A stretch of 64,000 nt of DNA, from the NCBI RefSeq assembly GCF_018388425.1, contig NZ_CP074406.1, positions 2,790,001-2,854,000 of the forward strand, given 5' to 3'. Shown here in pieces: positions 1 to 7,723 of the stretch. Source of the DNA: Nocardioides faecalis. GTDB taxonomy: Bacteria > Actinomycetota > Actinomycetes > Propionibacteriales > Nocardioidaceae. Both the position numbers and the translations under genes were made by a program. The notes beneath the pieces were generated by a model that worked only from the letters and a program-made list of their open reading frames with translations, was not told the origin of the DNA and did not search any database. Positions within the stretch are counted from its first letter, which is position 1, and each line of letters starts with the position of its first letter.

Positions 1-128
1 GTCGCCTGCGCCGGCGACTGGCCGAGCAGGTAGACGAGCACCGGCACGGCGAGGATGGATCCGCCGCCGCCGAGCGCGCCGAGGGAGAGCCCGATCAGCG
101 CGCCGGCCGCAGCGGCCAGCACGAGCAT
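1..128 (-). CDS. TauE/SafE family sulfite/anion exporter (N-terminus only)
   Basis: Only the first ~42 residues are in the window; the gene runs off the left edge. Reading leftwards from the ATG at 126-128, the peptide is a hydrophobic glycine-rich helix with the [15 protein letters not shown] signature of TauE/SafE permeases, which export sulfite, thiosulfate or organosulfonates across the membrane. The start overlaps the stop of the rhodanese-MBL gene (ATGA), so the two are translationally coupled. That placement suggests export of the sulfite made by persulfide oxidation. The family call is from the visible motif; the substrate is inferred from context. Confidence 0.8.
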   Translation of the reverse strand, partial: MLVLAAAAGALIGLSLGALGGGGSILAVPVLVYLLGQSPAQA

Positions 129-1828
129 CACGCCAGGCCGACCTTCTCGGCGTGCTCGAAGGAGTCGTCGACGGCGACCAGGGTGTGGCCGGCCGCGGCG
201 AGGAACGAGGCGGCGACCGAGGCGCGGTAGCCGCCGGCGCAGTGGACCCACACCTCACCGGCCGGCACCTCGGCGACGCGCCGGGGCAGCTCGTGCAGCG
301 GGATGTTCAGGGCCCCGTCGATGGCGGTGTCCTGGTGCTCCTCGGTCCGGCGCACGTCGAGCACGACCACGTCGCGGTGGTGACGCACCTGGGCGAGGTC
401 GGCGAAGGTGGCGGTCGCAAAGGAGCCGAGGTCGCCGGTGCTCCAGTCGCGCGGGTCGCCGGTCGCCTGCGCGGCGGGCCGGTCGATGCCGATGCGGACC
501 AGCTCGCGCTGCGCCGCTGCCACGTCGTCGGCGCTCTCGCCGAGCAGGGTGATCGGGGTGCCCCACTCGATCAGCCAGCCGAGGTACGTCGCGAACGGTC
601 CGTCCAGGCCGAAGTTCAGCGTCCCGGGAGCGTGCCCGGCGGCGAAGGCGGTGCGGGTGCGCAGGTCGACCACCCACTCGCCAGCCTCGATCCTGCGCCG
701 CAGCTCGTCGGCGTCCGCCTCACGGACCGGCGAGAGGTCCGGGGCACTCGGGCCGGCGGCGTTGGCGGGCGCCATGTGGGCGTAGTACGCCGGCCAGGCA
801 CCGAGACCGTCGAGGAGCTCGCGGACGTAGGTCTCCTCGTCCTGGGTCAGCACCGGGTTCGACCGCTTCTCCTGCCCGATCGTCGAGGACGAGGACTGCG
901 ACTGGGTCGCGGAGCAGAACGAGCCGAACCCGTGGGTCGGGTACACGTCGGCCTCGTCGGGCAGCTCGGCGGCCAGGCGGTGCGCGGAGGCGTGCTGGTG
1001 GCGCACGAGCGCATCCGTGTGCTCCTCGCCGAGCAGGTCCGGGCGGCCGGTGGCGCCGTAGAGCAGGGACCCTCCGGTGAACACCGCGTAGGGCTCCTCC
1101 TCGCCGTTCTCCCCCGCGACAAGCGACAGGGCGTAGGAGAGGTGGGTGAACGTGTGGCCCGGCGTGGCGATGGCGCGGAGGCGCATGGTGGGGCCGATCG
1201 CCAGCGTCTCGCCGTCGGTGATCGGGGTGCGGTCGAACGACACCTCGTCGGCGGCGTTGACCACGTACGCGGCGCCGGTGGCCTGGGCGAGGGCGTAGCC
1301 GCCGGTGACGTAGTCGTTGTGGATGTGGGTCTCGAAGACGTGGGTCAGGCGCACGCCGTCGGCGGCGAGCACGTCGAGCACGCGGTCGATGTCGCGCTGC
1401 GGGTCGACGACGAACGCGCGCTCGCCGTCGTGGACGAGGTAGGTCCGGTCCCCCAGGGACGGGGTCTCCAGGGTGCGGACGGTCACGGCGGGCCGGGGCG
1501 TGCGCGGCGCGCCCGGCGTCTCGAGCGGCGTCTCGACCGGCCGGCCCGACCGCGTCCAGGCGCTGGTGCCGCCGGTGACGTTGGCGGCGGCGTAGCCGGC
1601 CGCCACCACGACGGGGACCATGGCGCCGCTCCGGTTGCCGGAGGCGCACACGACGTGGACCGGCACCGCCGGGTCGAGCTCGGCGAGCCGGCGGGGCAGC
1701 TCGGACATCGGGATGTTCACCGCGCCCGGCACGTGTCCCTCGCGGAACTCGCGACGCTCGCGGACGTCGAGCACGGTCTCGCCCCGCTCCATCGCGGCCG
1801 CGAGCTGGTCGACGCTGGTCTCACGCAT
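128..1828 (-). CDS. Persulfide dioxygenase-sulfurtransferase fusion (rhodanese-MBL-rhodanese-rhodanese)
   Basis: A 566-aa cytosolic protein. Residues 5-97 form a rhodanese domain with active-site loop CASGNR (Cys61). Residues ~115-330 are an ETHE1-like metallo-beta-lactamase domain with THIHNDY at 167-173 and a later TPGHTFTH metal-ligand motif. Residues ~365-455 resemble a second rhodanese repeat without a catalytic Cys. The C-terminus is a third rhodanese with CAGGYR (Cys530). The composition is like Staphylococcus CstB, which oxidises low-molecular-weight persulfides to thiosulfate or sulfite, but with an extra N-terminal rhodanese. It is divergent from a CstR-like repressor gene across two palindromes and coupled to a TauE exporter. 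Start chosen: ATG at 1828 next to a GAGGAGCG-like site. Persulfide substrate is inferred. Confidence 0.9.
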   Translation of the reverse strand: MRETSVDQLAAAMERGETVLDVRERREFREGHVPGAVNIPMSELPRRLAELDPAVPVHVVCASGNRSGAMVPVVVAAGYAAANVTGGTSAWTRSGRPVETPLETPGAPRTPRPAVTVRTLETPSLGDRTYLVHDGERAFVVDPQRDIDRVLDVLAADGVRLTHVFETHIHNDYVTGGYALAQATGAAYVVNAADEVSFDRTPITDGETLAIGPTMRLRAIATPGHTFTHLSYALSLVAGENGEEEPYAVFTGGSLLYGATGRPDLLGEEHTDALVRHQHASAHRLAAELPDEADVYPTHGFGSFCSATQSQSSSSTIGQEKRSNPVLTQDEETYVRELLDGLGAWPAYYAHMAPANAAGPSAPDLSPVREADADELRRRIEAGEWVVDLRTRTAFAAGHAPGTLNFGLDGPFATYLGWLIEWGTPITLLGESADDVAAAQRELVRIGIDRPAAQATGDPRDWSTGDLGSFATATFADLAQVRHHRDVVVLDVRRTEEHQDTAIDGALNIPLHELPRRVAEVPAGEVWVHCAGGYRASVAASFLAAAGHTLVAVDDSFEHAEKVGLA

Positions 1829-1868
1829 GTGTTCGCTCCTCTTCGTGTGGGCTCTTCACCCGACCATG

Positions 1869-1884
1869 AACCCCCCGGGGGGAT
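1869..1884. promoter_or_regulatory. Second, imperfect copy of the C6G6 operator
   Basis: The core CCCCCCGGGGGG at 1871-1882 is identical to that of the neighbouring perfect palindrome, but the right flank is AT instead of TT. The centres are about 32 bp apart (three helical turns), and this copy is nearer the persulfide gene. Two sites allow separate control of each divergent promoter. Confidence 0.65.
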
Positions 1885-1898
1885 GTTCGGAGTTAAAC

Positions 1899-1918
1899 AC
1901 AACCCCCCGGGGGGTTGT
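1899..1918. promoter_or_regulatory. Perfect 20-bp palindromic operator, likely bound by the CstR-like repressor
   Basis: ACAACCCCCC followed by its exact reverse complement GGGGGGTTGT. It lies in the 172-bp gap between the divergent persulfide gene (start 1828) and the repressor gene (start 2001). CsoR-family repressors bind AT-flanked G/C-tract palindromes, so this is the likely operator; binding itself is inferred. Confidence 0.75.
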
Positions 1919-2000
1919 ACATTCGAGACATGACACGGCATGCGGCAGCGTGGACACACCACCGCGTGGCGACCACCCGCAGCGCATTGGAGAACGACTG

Positions 2001-2267
2001 ATGGACCTCGAGCCCACCGAGATCAAGGCGATCATCACGCGCATGAAGCGCGCCAACGGCCACCTGGCCTCCGTCATCCGGATGATGGAGGAGGGCTCGG
2101 ACTGCGAGTCCGTCCTGACCCAGCTCGCCGCCGTCAACAAGGCGCTCTCCCGCGCCGGCTACGCGATCGTCGCCACCGGCCTTCAGCAGTGCCTGACCGC
2201 CTCCGAGGACGGTCTCGACGGGGTCGACGTGCAGAAGATGGAGAAGCTCTTCCTCGCCCTCGCCTGA
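2001..2267 (+). CDS. cstR: CsoR/CstR-family transcriptional repressor (DUF156)
   Basis: An 88-aa all-helical DUF156 protein. The core helix has the family pattern with Cys35 (SDCESVLTQLAAV) and Cys64 (GLQQCL). In copper-sensing CsoR the metal site is Cys-His-Cys; here the histidine position before the second cysteine is Gly60. That leaves two cysteines and fits the persulfide-sensing CstR subgroup, which forms Cys-Sn-Cys crosslinks and then releases DNA. Divergent from the persulfide dioxygenase-rhodanese gene with two C6G6 palindromes between, so autoregulation plus control of the sulfur module is expected. Start ATG at 2001 follows GGAGAACG. The CsoR-versus-CstR assignment is inferred from residues and context. 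Confidence 0.88.
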   Translation: MDLEPTEIKAIITRMKRANGHLASVIRMMEEGSDCESVLTQLAAVNKALSRAGYAIVATGLQQCLTASEDGLDGVDVQKMEKLFLALA

Positions 2268-2321
2268 CCTTCCGGGACGCTCCGTCCCGTCGGCGTGGGC
2301 GCCCTGGACCTCGATCTTGCT

Positions 2322-2361
2322 GGCCATGCCCCGACCGTCGCTCTACGGTCGGGGCATGGCC
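2322..2361 (+). promoter_or_regulatory. 17-bp perfect hairpin enclosing a start codon
   Basis: The left arm GGCCATGCCCCGACCGT (2322-2338) and its exact reverse complement (2345-2361) flank the 6-nt loop CGCTCT. The right arm contains the ATG at 2356 of the next gene. The structure could end cstR transcription, although no T-run follows, or hide the start codon of the downstream gene. Confidence 0.75.
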
Positions 2362-3018
2362 GCACCAGCAACCGACCCCGAGCGCGTCTACGCGATCGCC
2401 ACGGCCAACCGGTTGCTGACCGCCGACCTGCTCGAGAACCTCACACCGGAGCAGTGGCGTACGCCGTCGCTCTGCGAGGGCTGGACCGTGCAAGAGGTGG
2501 CCGCCCACCTCGTGCCCCCGGCGGAGGACTACTCCCTCCGTTGGCTGGCGAAGGCGCTCCTGAAGTACCGCTTCGACCTGGCCCGGATGGTCGACGAGAC
2601 GACCCGGGAGGCGGCTCGGCAGCCCACGGCCGAGATCGTGGCCGTGCTGCGGGACCGTGCCGACCGCCGGCTGGACCCGCCGGTCACCCATGCGCTCGGT
2701 CCGATGACCGACACCTGCATCCACCTGCGTGACATCGCCCGCCCCCTCGGCCTCGACGTGGATCCCGGTCCGGAGTCGTGGCGCCCGGCGCTCGACTTCC
2801 TCGTCTCGCGCCCGGCGGTGCGGGGCTTCGTCCCGCGCGACCGGCTGCCCAGGCTCCGGTTCGAGACGACCGACCAGGCGTGGGCCCACGGCGAGGGACC
2901 GCTGGTGCGTGGTCCCAGCGAGGCGGTGGCCCTGGTGATGGCGGGACGCTCCGTGGCCCTGGCCGACGTGGACGGAGACGGCGTCGCCGAGCTCTCCCAC
3001 CGCCTGGGAGCAGGTTGA
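2356..3018 (+). CDS. DinB/maleylpyruvate isomerase-like mycothiol-dependent family protein
   Basis: A 220-aa protein of the DinB-like four-helix-bundle superfamily, N-terminal maleylpyruvate isomerase type. Visible features are the helix-1 region (ANRLLTADLLENLTPEQW), the typical SLCEGWTVQEVAAHL segment in which Trp and the AAHL histidine belong to the metal-site region, and a second conserved His near 'DTCIHLRDI'. Family members use mycothiol as thiol cofactor for isomerase or S-transfer reactions; the substrate here is unknown. ATG at 2356 is chosen because the family begins close to this point; it lies inside a strong hairpin. An upstream in-frame ATG at 2317 would place the hairpin within the coding sequence. 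Confidence 0.75.
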   Translation: MAAPATDPERVYAIATANRLLTADLLENLTPEQWRTPSLCEGWTVQEVAAHLVPPAEDYSLRWLAKALLKYRFDLARMVDETTREAARQPTAEIVAVLRDRADRRLDPPVTHALGPMTDTCIHLRDIARPLGLDVDPGPESWRPALDFLVSRPAVRGFVPRDRLPRLRFETTDQAWAHGEGPLVRGPSEAVALVMAGRSVALADVDGDGVAELSHRLGAG

Positions 3019-3041
3019 GCCTGGCTACTCATTCGCACCCA

Positions 3042-3061
3042 GACCGAAAAATGATTCGGTC
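3042..3061 (+). terminator. Possible short hairpin after the DinB-like gene
   Basis: GACCGAA and TTCGGTC form a 7-bp stem around the A-rich loop AAATGA, 24 nt after the stop at 3018. The stem is short and there is no T-run, so it could also be an operator for the following sigma-factor remnant. Confidence 0.35.
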
Positions 3062-3131
3062 CGGCTCAACCATCTGGCCGCCCGATCGCGTCCACCCCAC
3101 GACAGGGATCATCGCCCGGAAGCAGGATGCA

Positions 3132-3415
3132 GTGGACTCAGACTTCGGCTCGTTCTACGAGAGCGAGGCACCCTCGGTCGAGCGGCTCGCCCTCGCCCTG
3201 ACCGGGGACCGACACGAAGCGGAGAGAGGCTCCTGGCGGCATTGCGCGCCCTGCCGGTCCGGCAGCGCCAAGCGGTCGTGCTGCGGTACCTCGAAGACCT
3301 GTCGACAGCAGAGACGGCCGGCCTCATGGGTTGCACCCAGGGGACGGTCAAGCGGGCCGCTCACGACAGCCTCCGCGCCCTGAGATCGACCTTGACCGAG
3401 CACGCGAAGAGGTGA
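3132..3415 (+). pseudogene. ECF (SigE-like) sigma factor with internal deletion and frame change
   Basis: The GTG at 3132 opens a frame reading VDSDFGSFYESEAPSVERL and ALALTGDRHEAE, the start of sigma region 2. At about 3222-3230 the homology jumps to another frame and directly to sigma region 4 (ERLLAALRALPVRQRQAVV, then RYLEDLSTAETAGLMGCTQG and TVKRAAHDSLRAL), ending at the TGA 3413-3415. Most of region 2, including the -10 recognition helix, and the linker are missing, about 200 nt relative to a normal ECF gene. The two parts cannot be read as one protein, so the sigma factor is inactive unless a shortened region-4 product is made. The stop overlaps the start of the next gene (TGATG), the usual sigma/anti-sigma arrangement. 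Confidence 0.8.
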
Positions 3416-4266
3416 TGGAAGTGAACGACAGCCACGCTCCCACGACCGACGAAGAGTTCGTCGACCACATCCGCAGGACCTACCGCGCACTGGATGTCCA
3501 GCCCGGGGGCATCGACACCGTTCACGTCCTTGCTGGGGCGAGACATCGTCGCCTCCGCTCCGGGGGTGCCGTTCTGGCTGCAGCAGCTGCGGTCATCGTT
3601 TTGGCCCTTGCGGTGGCACAGCCGTGGACCGGCACCCCAGACTCATCTGCAGAACTCCCCGTTGCCGATGGTCCGGTGGAGGTGCTCAAGGGTGGCATGG
3701 CGTCCGAGGCATGGCCCTCGTGGACCTGGAACGAGTGGGCAGCGTGGTCCGACGTCGTGGTCCTCGCGGACGTGACTTCAGAGTCCGAGGAAGGTACCTA
3801 CTCCGCCGCTGACGGGTCAGGTGAGAGCACGATCGGGCGCAAGGTGACGGTCAAGGTCGGCGACGTGCTGTGGGCTCGCGACTCCGCATTCGCGGTCGGC
3901 GACAGGGTGGATGTGTCCGCAGCGGGGTGGGTTGACCGTCCCGGCGAGAAGCGCGTCCGGATCGCCCTGGAGACGGCCCCGCGTCTGGAGGTGGGCAGGA
4001 CCTACGTGCTGGCGCTCCGCAGTGCCGGCGGCTGTGATGCTGACACGGGCGGTAGCGAGGGCTGGTCGGTACTGGGCAGCTCCGCAGCTTGGCCGGTCTC
4101 CGGCTCTACGATCGGGACGGGAGAGTCCGAGGGAAGAACTGTGGTCGGCGACCCGACCCAGGCCGTGCCTGGCTCCTTCGAGAGGGAGATGATGGGTCGA
4201 ACGATTGCCGACCTTCGCGCGAAGATGGCGGACTCCCCCCCGGCCGCGCGGCGGGGCTGCGAGTAG
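3415..4266 (+). CDS. Membrane-anchored protein in the anti-sigma position
   Basis: A 283-aa protein with a cytoplasmic N-terminus of ~50 residues (TDEEFVDHIRRTYRALDV), one transmembrane helix at about residues 52-70 (VLAAAAAVIVLALAVAQPW) and a ~210-residue outer domain. No zinc-binding anti-sigma motif is visible in the N-terminus. The ATG overlaps the stop of the broken sigma gene, so it was probably its translationally coupled partner. It has outlived its regulator, or now has another role. The outer domain is not recognised. Upstream in-frame ATG at 3331 lies inside sigma region 4 and is not favoured. Confidence 0.7.
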   Translation: MEVNDSHAPTTDEEFVDHIRRTYRALDVQPGGIDTVHVLAGARHRRLRSGGAVLAAAAAVIVLALAVAQPWTGTPDSSAELPVADGPVEVLKGGMASEAWPSWTWNEWAAWSDVVVLADVTSESEEGTYSAADGSGESTIGRKVTVKVGDVLWARDSAFAVGDRVDVSAAGWVDRPGEKRVRIALETAPRLEVGRTYVLALRSAGGCDADTGGSEGWSVLGSSAAWPVSGSTIGTGESEGRTVVGDPTQAVPGSFEREMMGRTIADLRAKMADSPPAARRGCE

Positions 4267-4401
4267 CAGCTTCCGTCGCACATGGCACCCCGGAGCGCCT
4301 TCACTGCCGGAGCGGCGTCCCCTGCCCTCGCCTTCCGACCATGCTCATAGCGCTGGACTTCACCGCGGTTCGCTCATCGATCGACGCTGGACCCGCATCC
4401 G

Positions 4402-4427
4402 GTTCCGACGGTTATTTCGATGGAACC
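4402..4427 (+). repeat. Direct repeat copy 1 (26 bp)
   Basis: GTTCCGACGG followed by TTATTTCGATGGAACC. It matches the copy at 5014-5039 in 24 of 26 positions. The ends GTTCC and GGAAC are inverted repeats of each other, as in small mobile or REP-like units. The two copies enclose the IS3 remnant. Confidence 0.7.
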
Positions 4428-4711
4428 CTCCCGCGTCTTGGCTGCTGATGCGGAATCCGGCGAGAGGGCCGCCATCGGGCGAGTCGTTCATGGCGAGGCT
4501 GACGTAGGTCAGCTGAAGCGCGTAGAGCGCGAACTGTGCCGGGTCGATCAGATGACGGTTCGTGAGATCAGAGACGACCCCTTGGGAAATGCCACCACGG
4601 CGGAAGATGCTCATGCGCAACGACGAAGGGTCGCCGTGGAAAAGGGGTCCGATGCACGGATAGGTGACATCTGATCTGTGTCGATGTGTCGGCGCTGGAA
4701 GGATGTGCACT

Positions 4712-4843
4712 ATGCCGAAGGCGTTCCCCAAGGAGTTCCGTGAGGACGTGGTCCGGGTCTACCGCGACCCTCGGGGCTCTGTCCCACGTGACCCCACAGC
4801 TGAGTTCGGCGCAGGCACCTACCCCGGCGAAGGGGCTTCGTGA
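4712..4843 (+). pseudogene. IS3-family transposase OrfA, N-terminal stub
   Basis: The ATG at 4712 starts MPKAFPKEFREDVVRVYRD, the typical first helix of the helix-turn-helix OrfA of IS3-type elements. After residue ~19 the similarity stops, and the frame continues through unrelated sequence to a TGA at 4841-4843. The recognition helix, the coiled coil and the whole OrfB integrase are absent, so it is a dead fragment of an insertion sequence. The sequence just upstream (TGATCTGTGTCGATGTGTCG) may be the left end of the element. Neighbouring direct repeats and lower GC support past mobile-element activity next to tRNA-Arg. Confidence 0.7.
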
Positions 4844-5013
4844 GCTCACGGGATCACCACTGTTCGGAGCCGGTTGGGTTCTAACTGCACCAGCAGCTAC
4901 GTGCCCTCGGCACGCGATCACTCCAACCCGCCACCGGTCTGTCATCCGATCGCTAGCGTTAGACTCCGGCTTGGGATCGGCCACCGAATCTGCCTTGCAA
5001 CCACATCCATGTT

Positions 5014-5039
5014 GTTCCGAGGGCTATTTCGATGGAACC
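5014..5039 (+). repeat. Direct repeat copy 2 (26 bp)
   Basis: GTTCCGAGGG followed by CTATTTCGATGGAACC, ending 11 nt before tRNA-Arg. It differs from the copy at 4402-4427 at two positions. The spacing between copies is 612 bp. Confidence 0.7.
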
Positions 5040-5050
5040 TCCGATCCCCC

Positions 5051-5127
5051 GCCTCCGTAGCTCAGCTGGATAGAGCAGCGGCCTTCTAATCCGCCGGTCG
5101 CAGGTTCGAATCCTGCCGGGGGCGCCA
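5051..5127 (+). tRNA. tRNA-Arg (anticodon TCT)
   Basis: The acceptor GCCTCCG pairs with CGGGGGC (one G-T), and the D arm, anticodon loop CTTCTAA (anticodon TCT), T arm GGTTCGAATCC, discriminator G and encoded CCA are all present. It reads AGA and, by wobble, AGG codons. It sits directly after a decayed mobile-element zone, but no copy of its 3' end was seen elsewhere in the window. Confidence 0.97.
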
Positions 5128-5214
5128 CCGAGCACGGCCCGACGTCCGCAGTCCCCGCGGCGGCGTACGAGCCGTGGCCCGGTATGGCGGCGTCCGCCCG
5201 GGTACCGCGAGAGC

Positions 5215-5877
5215 ATGCCGAGCTCCGTGATCACCACCGTCGCCGACGCCGCCGGACGCACGCTCGCCGCCATGACCAGCGGGATCGCTGCGCTGCGGTC
5301 GGCCGACAAGCCCCTGCATCCCGAGGGCGAGATGCGGGCCGGCACGCTCGTGCGGACGGGTGCGGTGGAGCTGACCGGGGCCTCCTGGCTCGACGACCTG
5401 GGCCAGGACGACGTGCTGGTGCGCGTCTCGCACGCGATCGGCCTGCCGGGACCGGTGCCGGACATCGAAGGACTGGCGCTGCGGATCCCCTCCGCCGGCG
5501 ACGATGACCGGTACGGCGACGTCCTGCTCGCCACCACCGGCTGGAACCCGCTGATGCGGCACGTGCTGGTGCCGGCGTGGAGCCGTGAGCAGACCTTCAC
5601 CACCCTGCTCCCCTACCGCACGCTCACCGGTCCCGTCGTGCTCGGCGCACGCCCCCTGGGGCCGGACGACTTCGAGCTCAGCTGGGCCCGACTGGGCAAG
5701 GACTGGCAGGCCTTCGGCGCACTGCACCTGGCCGAGCGCCTGCCCGAGCAGACCGAAGTCTCCTTCGACCCGGTCCTGCACGTCCCCGACGGGCTGGAGC
5801 AGTACCCGTGGGTGGAGCGGCTGCGTGAGCGCTCCTACGCCACCGCGCGGCGCGCACGCCGCGAACCGATGGCCTGA
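5215..5877 (+). CDS. Conserved actinobacterial protein resembling the catalase fold (often labelled phosphodiesterase)
   Basis: A 220-aa soluble protein without signal peptide or membrane segment. It has the pattern LHPEGEMRAGTL near residue 34, VRVSHAIGLPGPVPDIEGLA at ~70-90, then LLPYRTLTGPVVLG. This is the layout of a family found across Actinobacteria that carries a bare 'phosphodiesterase' label and looks like a reduced heme-catalase core, with the HP.G and R.S...G..P.PD..G motifs. Neither activity is shown by the sequence. It is a single gene between tRNA-Arg and the convergent adenosine deaminase operon. ATG at 5215 is chosen; the family starts near it. Confidence 0.55.
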   Translation: MPSSVITTVADAAGRTLAAMTSGIAALRSADKPLHPEGEMRAGTLVRTGAVELTGASWLDDLGQDDVLVRVSHAIGLPGPVPDIEGLALRIPSAGDDDRYGDVLLATTGWNPLMRHVLVPAWSREQTFTTLLPYRTLTGPVVLGARPLGPDDFELSWARLGKDWQAFGALHLAERLPEQTEVSFDPVLHVPDGLEQYPWVERLRERSYATARRARREPMA

Positions 5878-5913
5878 CCGCCCGCTTCGCGCCCACCCCT
5901 CAGCGACGATCCC

Positions 5914-6969
5914 TCAGCCGGACGGGGCGGCGTAGGCGTCGATCTCGGCGAGCAGCCGGCTCCTGACGTCGTCGGGGGCGAAGGAGGCATCGACCGCGGC
6001 CCGGGACAGCGCCACCAGGCCGGCGGCGTCGAGCCCGAGGAGGTCGGCGGCGATCTCGTACTCGGCGTTCAGCGAGGTGCCGAACATCGACGGATCGTCG
6101 GAGTTGATCGTGACCACGGCCCCGGCCGCCACCATCTGCGGCAGCGGGTGCTCGGCCAACGAGGTCACCGCCTTCGTGGCCACGTTCGACGACGGGCACA
6201 CCTCCAGCGGGATCCGGTGCTCGACCAGGTGGGCCAGCAGGGCGGGGTCCTGGACCGCGGAGGTGCCGTGCCCGATCCGCTCGGCCCCCAGGTCGCGCAG
6301 CGAGGTCCAGATGGTCTGGGGCCCGGTGGTCTCGCCGGCGTGCGGCACCGAGCGCAGCCCGGCCGCGCGGGCGGCGGCGAAGTGCGGCACGAACTGGCCG
6401 CGCGGCACCCCGATCTCCGGTCCGCCGAGGCCGAACCCGACCAGCCCGTCGGGGGCGTGGTCGAGCGCGAACCCCAGCGTGGCGTCCGCCGCCGGGATCC
6501 CGGACTCGCCGGGGATGTCGTAGATCCAGCGCAGCACGATGCCCAGGTCGCGCTCCGCGGCCACCCGGGCGTCCTCGATCGCCTCCGTGTAGGCCTCGAT
6601 CGGCATGCCCCGGTCGGGCTCGTGCGGCAGCACCGAGGTGTACGGCGTGCAGGTCAGCTCGGCGTACCGCACGTTCTGCCCCTGCGCCAGCTCCCGGGCC
6701 ACCTCGTAGGTCAGGAACCGCACGTCGGCGGGGGTGCGGACCAGGTCGACGACGGCGAGGTAGACCTCGATGAAGTGCGCGAAGTCGCGGAAGGCGAAGA
6801 ACTCGCGCAGCCGCTCGGGGTCCGCGGGCACGACACCGGGGTGGCGGGCGGCGAGCTCGGCCACCATCCGGGGCGAGGCGGAGCCGACGTGGTGCACGTG
6901 CAGCTCCGCCTTCGGCAGGCCGGCGACGAACTCCGACAGGTGGGTCCCGTCGCCGGCTGCGTCGCTCAC
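5914..6969 (-). CDS. Adenosine deaminase family amidohydrolase
   Basis: A 351-aa TIM-barrel metal-dependent deaminase. Metal ligands are HVHHVGS near residue 25, VPHAGE at ~215, the RIGHGT motif, and the distal NSDDPSMFGT aspartates near residue 295. It removes the 6-amino group of adenosine or a related nucleoside. The HVHHVGSAS variant of the first motif, where classic adenosine deaminases have HLDGS, marks a divergent actinobacterial clade, so substrates such as aminodeoxyfutalosine or other adenosine derivatives are possible. It is last in an apparent operon MauE-DsbA-deaminase, 4 nt after the DsbA stop. Nothing visible links its reaction to thiol oxidation. Confidence 0.85.
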   Translation of the reverse strand: MSDAAGDGTHLSEFVAGLPKAELHVHHVGSASPRMVAELAARHPGVVPADPERLREFFAFRDFAHFIEVYLAVVDLVRTPADVRFLTYEVARELAQGQNVRYAELTCTPYTSVLPHEPDRGMPIEAYTEAIEDARVAAERDLGIVLRWIYDIPGESGIPAADATLGFALDHAPDGLVGFGLGGPEIGVPRGQFVPHFAAARAAGLRSVPHAGETTGPQTIWTSLRDLGAERIGHGTSAVQDPALLAHLVEHRIPLEVCPSSNVATKAVTSLAEHPLPQMVAAGAVVTINSDDPSMFGTSLNAEYEIAADLLGLDAAGLVALSRAAVDASFAPDDVRSRLLAEIDAYAAPSG

Positions 6970-6973
6970 CGGG

Positions 6974-7723
6974 TCAGCTCACCGCGGCGATCAGGTTGTC
7001 CGCGAGCTCGTCCACGGTCCGGCCGTCCTCGAAGACCTTGCCGTCGACCAGGATCGTGGGCGTGCCGGACACGCCGCTCTTGCGGGCGTCGGCGCTGGCC
7101 TTGGTGACCCAGTCCTTGTGCGAGAGGTTCTCGATGCCCGGACGCACGTCCTCCTCGGCGGCGCCGGCCTTCACGGCGAGCTTGACCAGGTCGTCGTCGC
7201 TCAGGGCGTCGGGGTTCTTCTCCGAGGGCTGGTTGGCGAAGAGCAGCTCGTGCATCTTCTGGGCGACCTGGGGCCCGGACTTCTCCAGCACCACCGCGAA
7301 CGCGTTGGTGGCGCGGATCGGGTAGTCGCCGTACGCCTGGCTCAGCAGGTCGAACGGGCGGTACTCGACGCGGACCTTGCCCTCGGCGGCCAGCTTGGCG
7401 AGGTCCTCGCCGGTGGCCCGCTCGAGCTCCCCGCAGAAGGGGCAGAGGAAGTCCTCGTAGACGACGACGGAGTGCGGGGCGTCCTCCTCGCCGATGACCA
7501 GGCCGAACTCGCTCGACTGGCTCGCGGCGTCGGACAGCTTCGCGTCATCGTTGCTCTTCGTCACCATGCTGATGGCGACCGCGCCGCCCACGATGAGCAC
7601 CATCGCCGCGATCACGCCGCCGATGGTGAGCAGGCGGCGGCGTCGCTCCTTGCGGGCCTGCTCGGCGCGGGCCGCAGCGGCCTTCTGCGCACGAACGGTC
7701 GGCTTGGGGGACTTCGACGTCAT
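6974..7723 (-). CDS. Membrane-anchored DsbA-like thiol:disulfide oxidoreductase
   Basis: A 249-aa protein with a basic N-terminal segment (RKERRRR, residues 25-30), one membrane anchor at ~31-53 and an extracytoplasmic thioredoxin-fold domain. The active site is CPFC at 94-97, and the cis-Pro loop is GVSGTPTILVDG near residue 215. Actinobacterial proteins of this type oxidise or isomerise disulfides in exported proteins. Its ATG overlaps the stop of the MauE-like gene, and MauE/DoxX-type membrane proteins are common partners that pass electrons to such oxidoreductases. The fold and motif are clear; direction of the redox reaction is inferred. Confidence 0.9.
   Translation of the reverse strand: MTSKSPKPTVRAQKAAAARAEQARKERRRRLLTIGGVIAAMVLIVGGAVAISMVTKSNDDAKLSDAASQSSEFGLVIGEEDAPHSVVVYEDFLCPFCGELERATGEDLAKLAAEGKVRVEYRPFDLLSQAYGDYPIRATNAFAVVLEKSGPQVAQKMHELLFANQPSEKNPDALSDDDLVKLAVKAGAAEEDVRPGIENLSHKDWVTKASADARKSGVSGTPTILVDGKVFEDGRTVDELADNLIAAVS

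Larger units (their letters stand above)
4267..5050. other. 784-bp decayed intergenic zone before tRNA-Arg
   Basis: No intact gene is seen. The stretch is less GC-rich than its surroundings and holds two copies of a 26-bp repeat, an IS3 orfA stub and short frames that match nothing recognisable. One leftward frame at 4440-4640 has protein-like composition but no identifiable family. The zone ends 1 nt before the tRNA-Arg gene. Confidence 0.6.

Noticed and set aside
4420..4674. Small plus-strand frame of 84 codons in the decayed zone
   Set aside because: No motif, no ribosome site, and it overlaps one repeat copy.
5128..5214. Copy of the tRNA-Arg 3' end marking an integrated island
   Set aside because: No repeat of the tRNA-Arg 3' end was found elsewhere in the window, so no boundary can be drawn as for tRNA-His.
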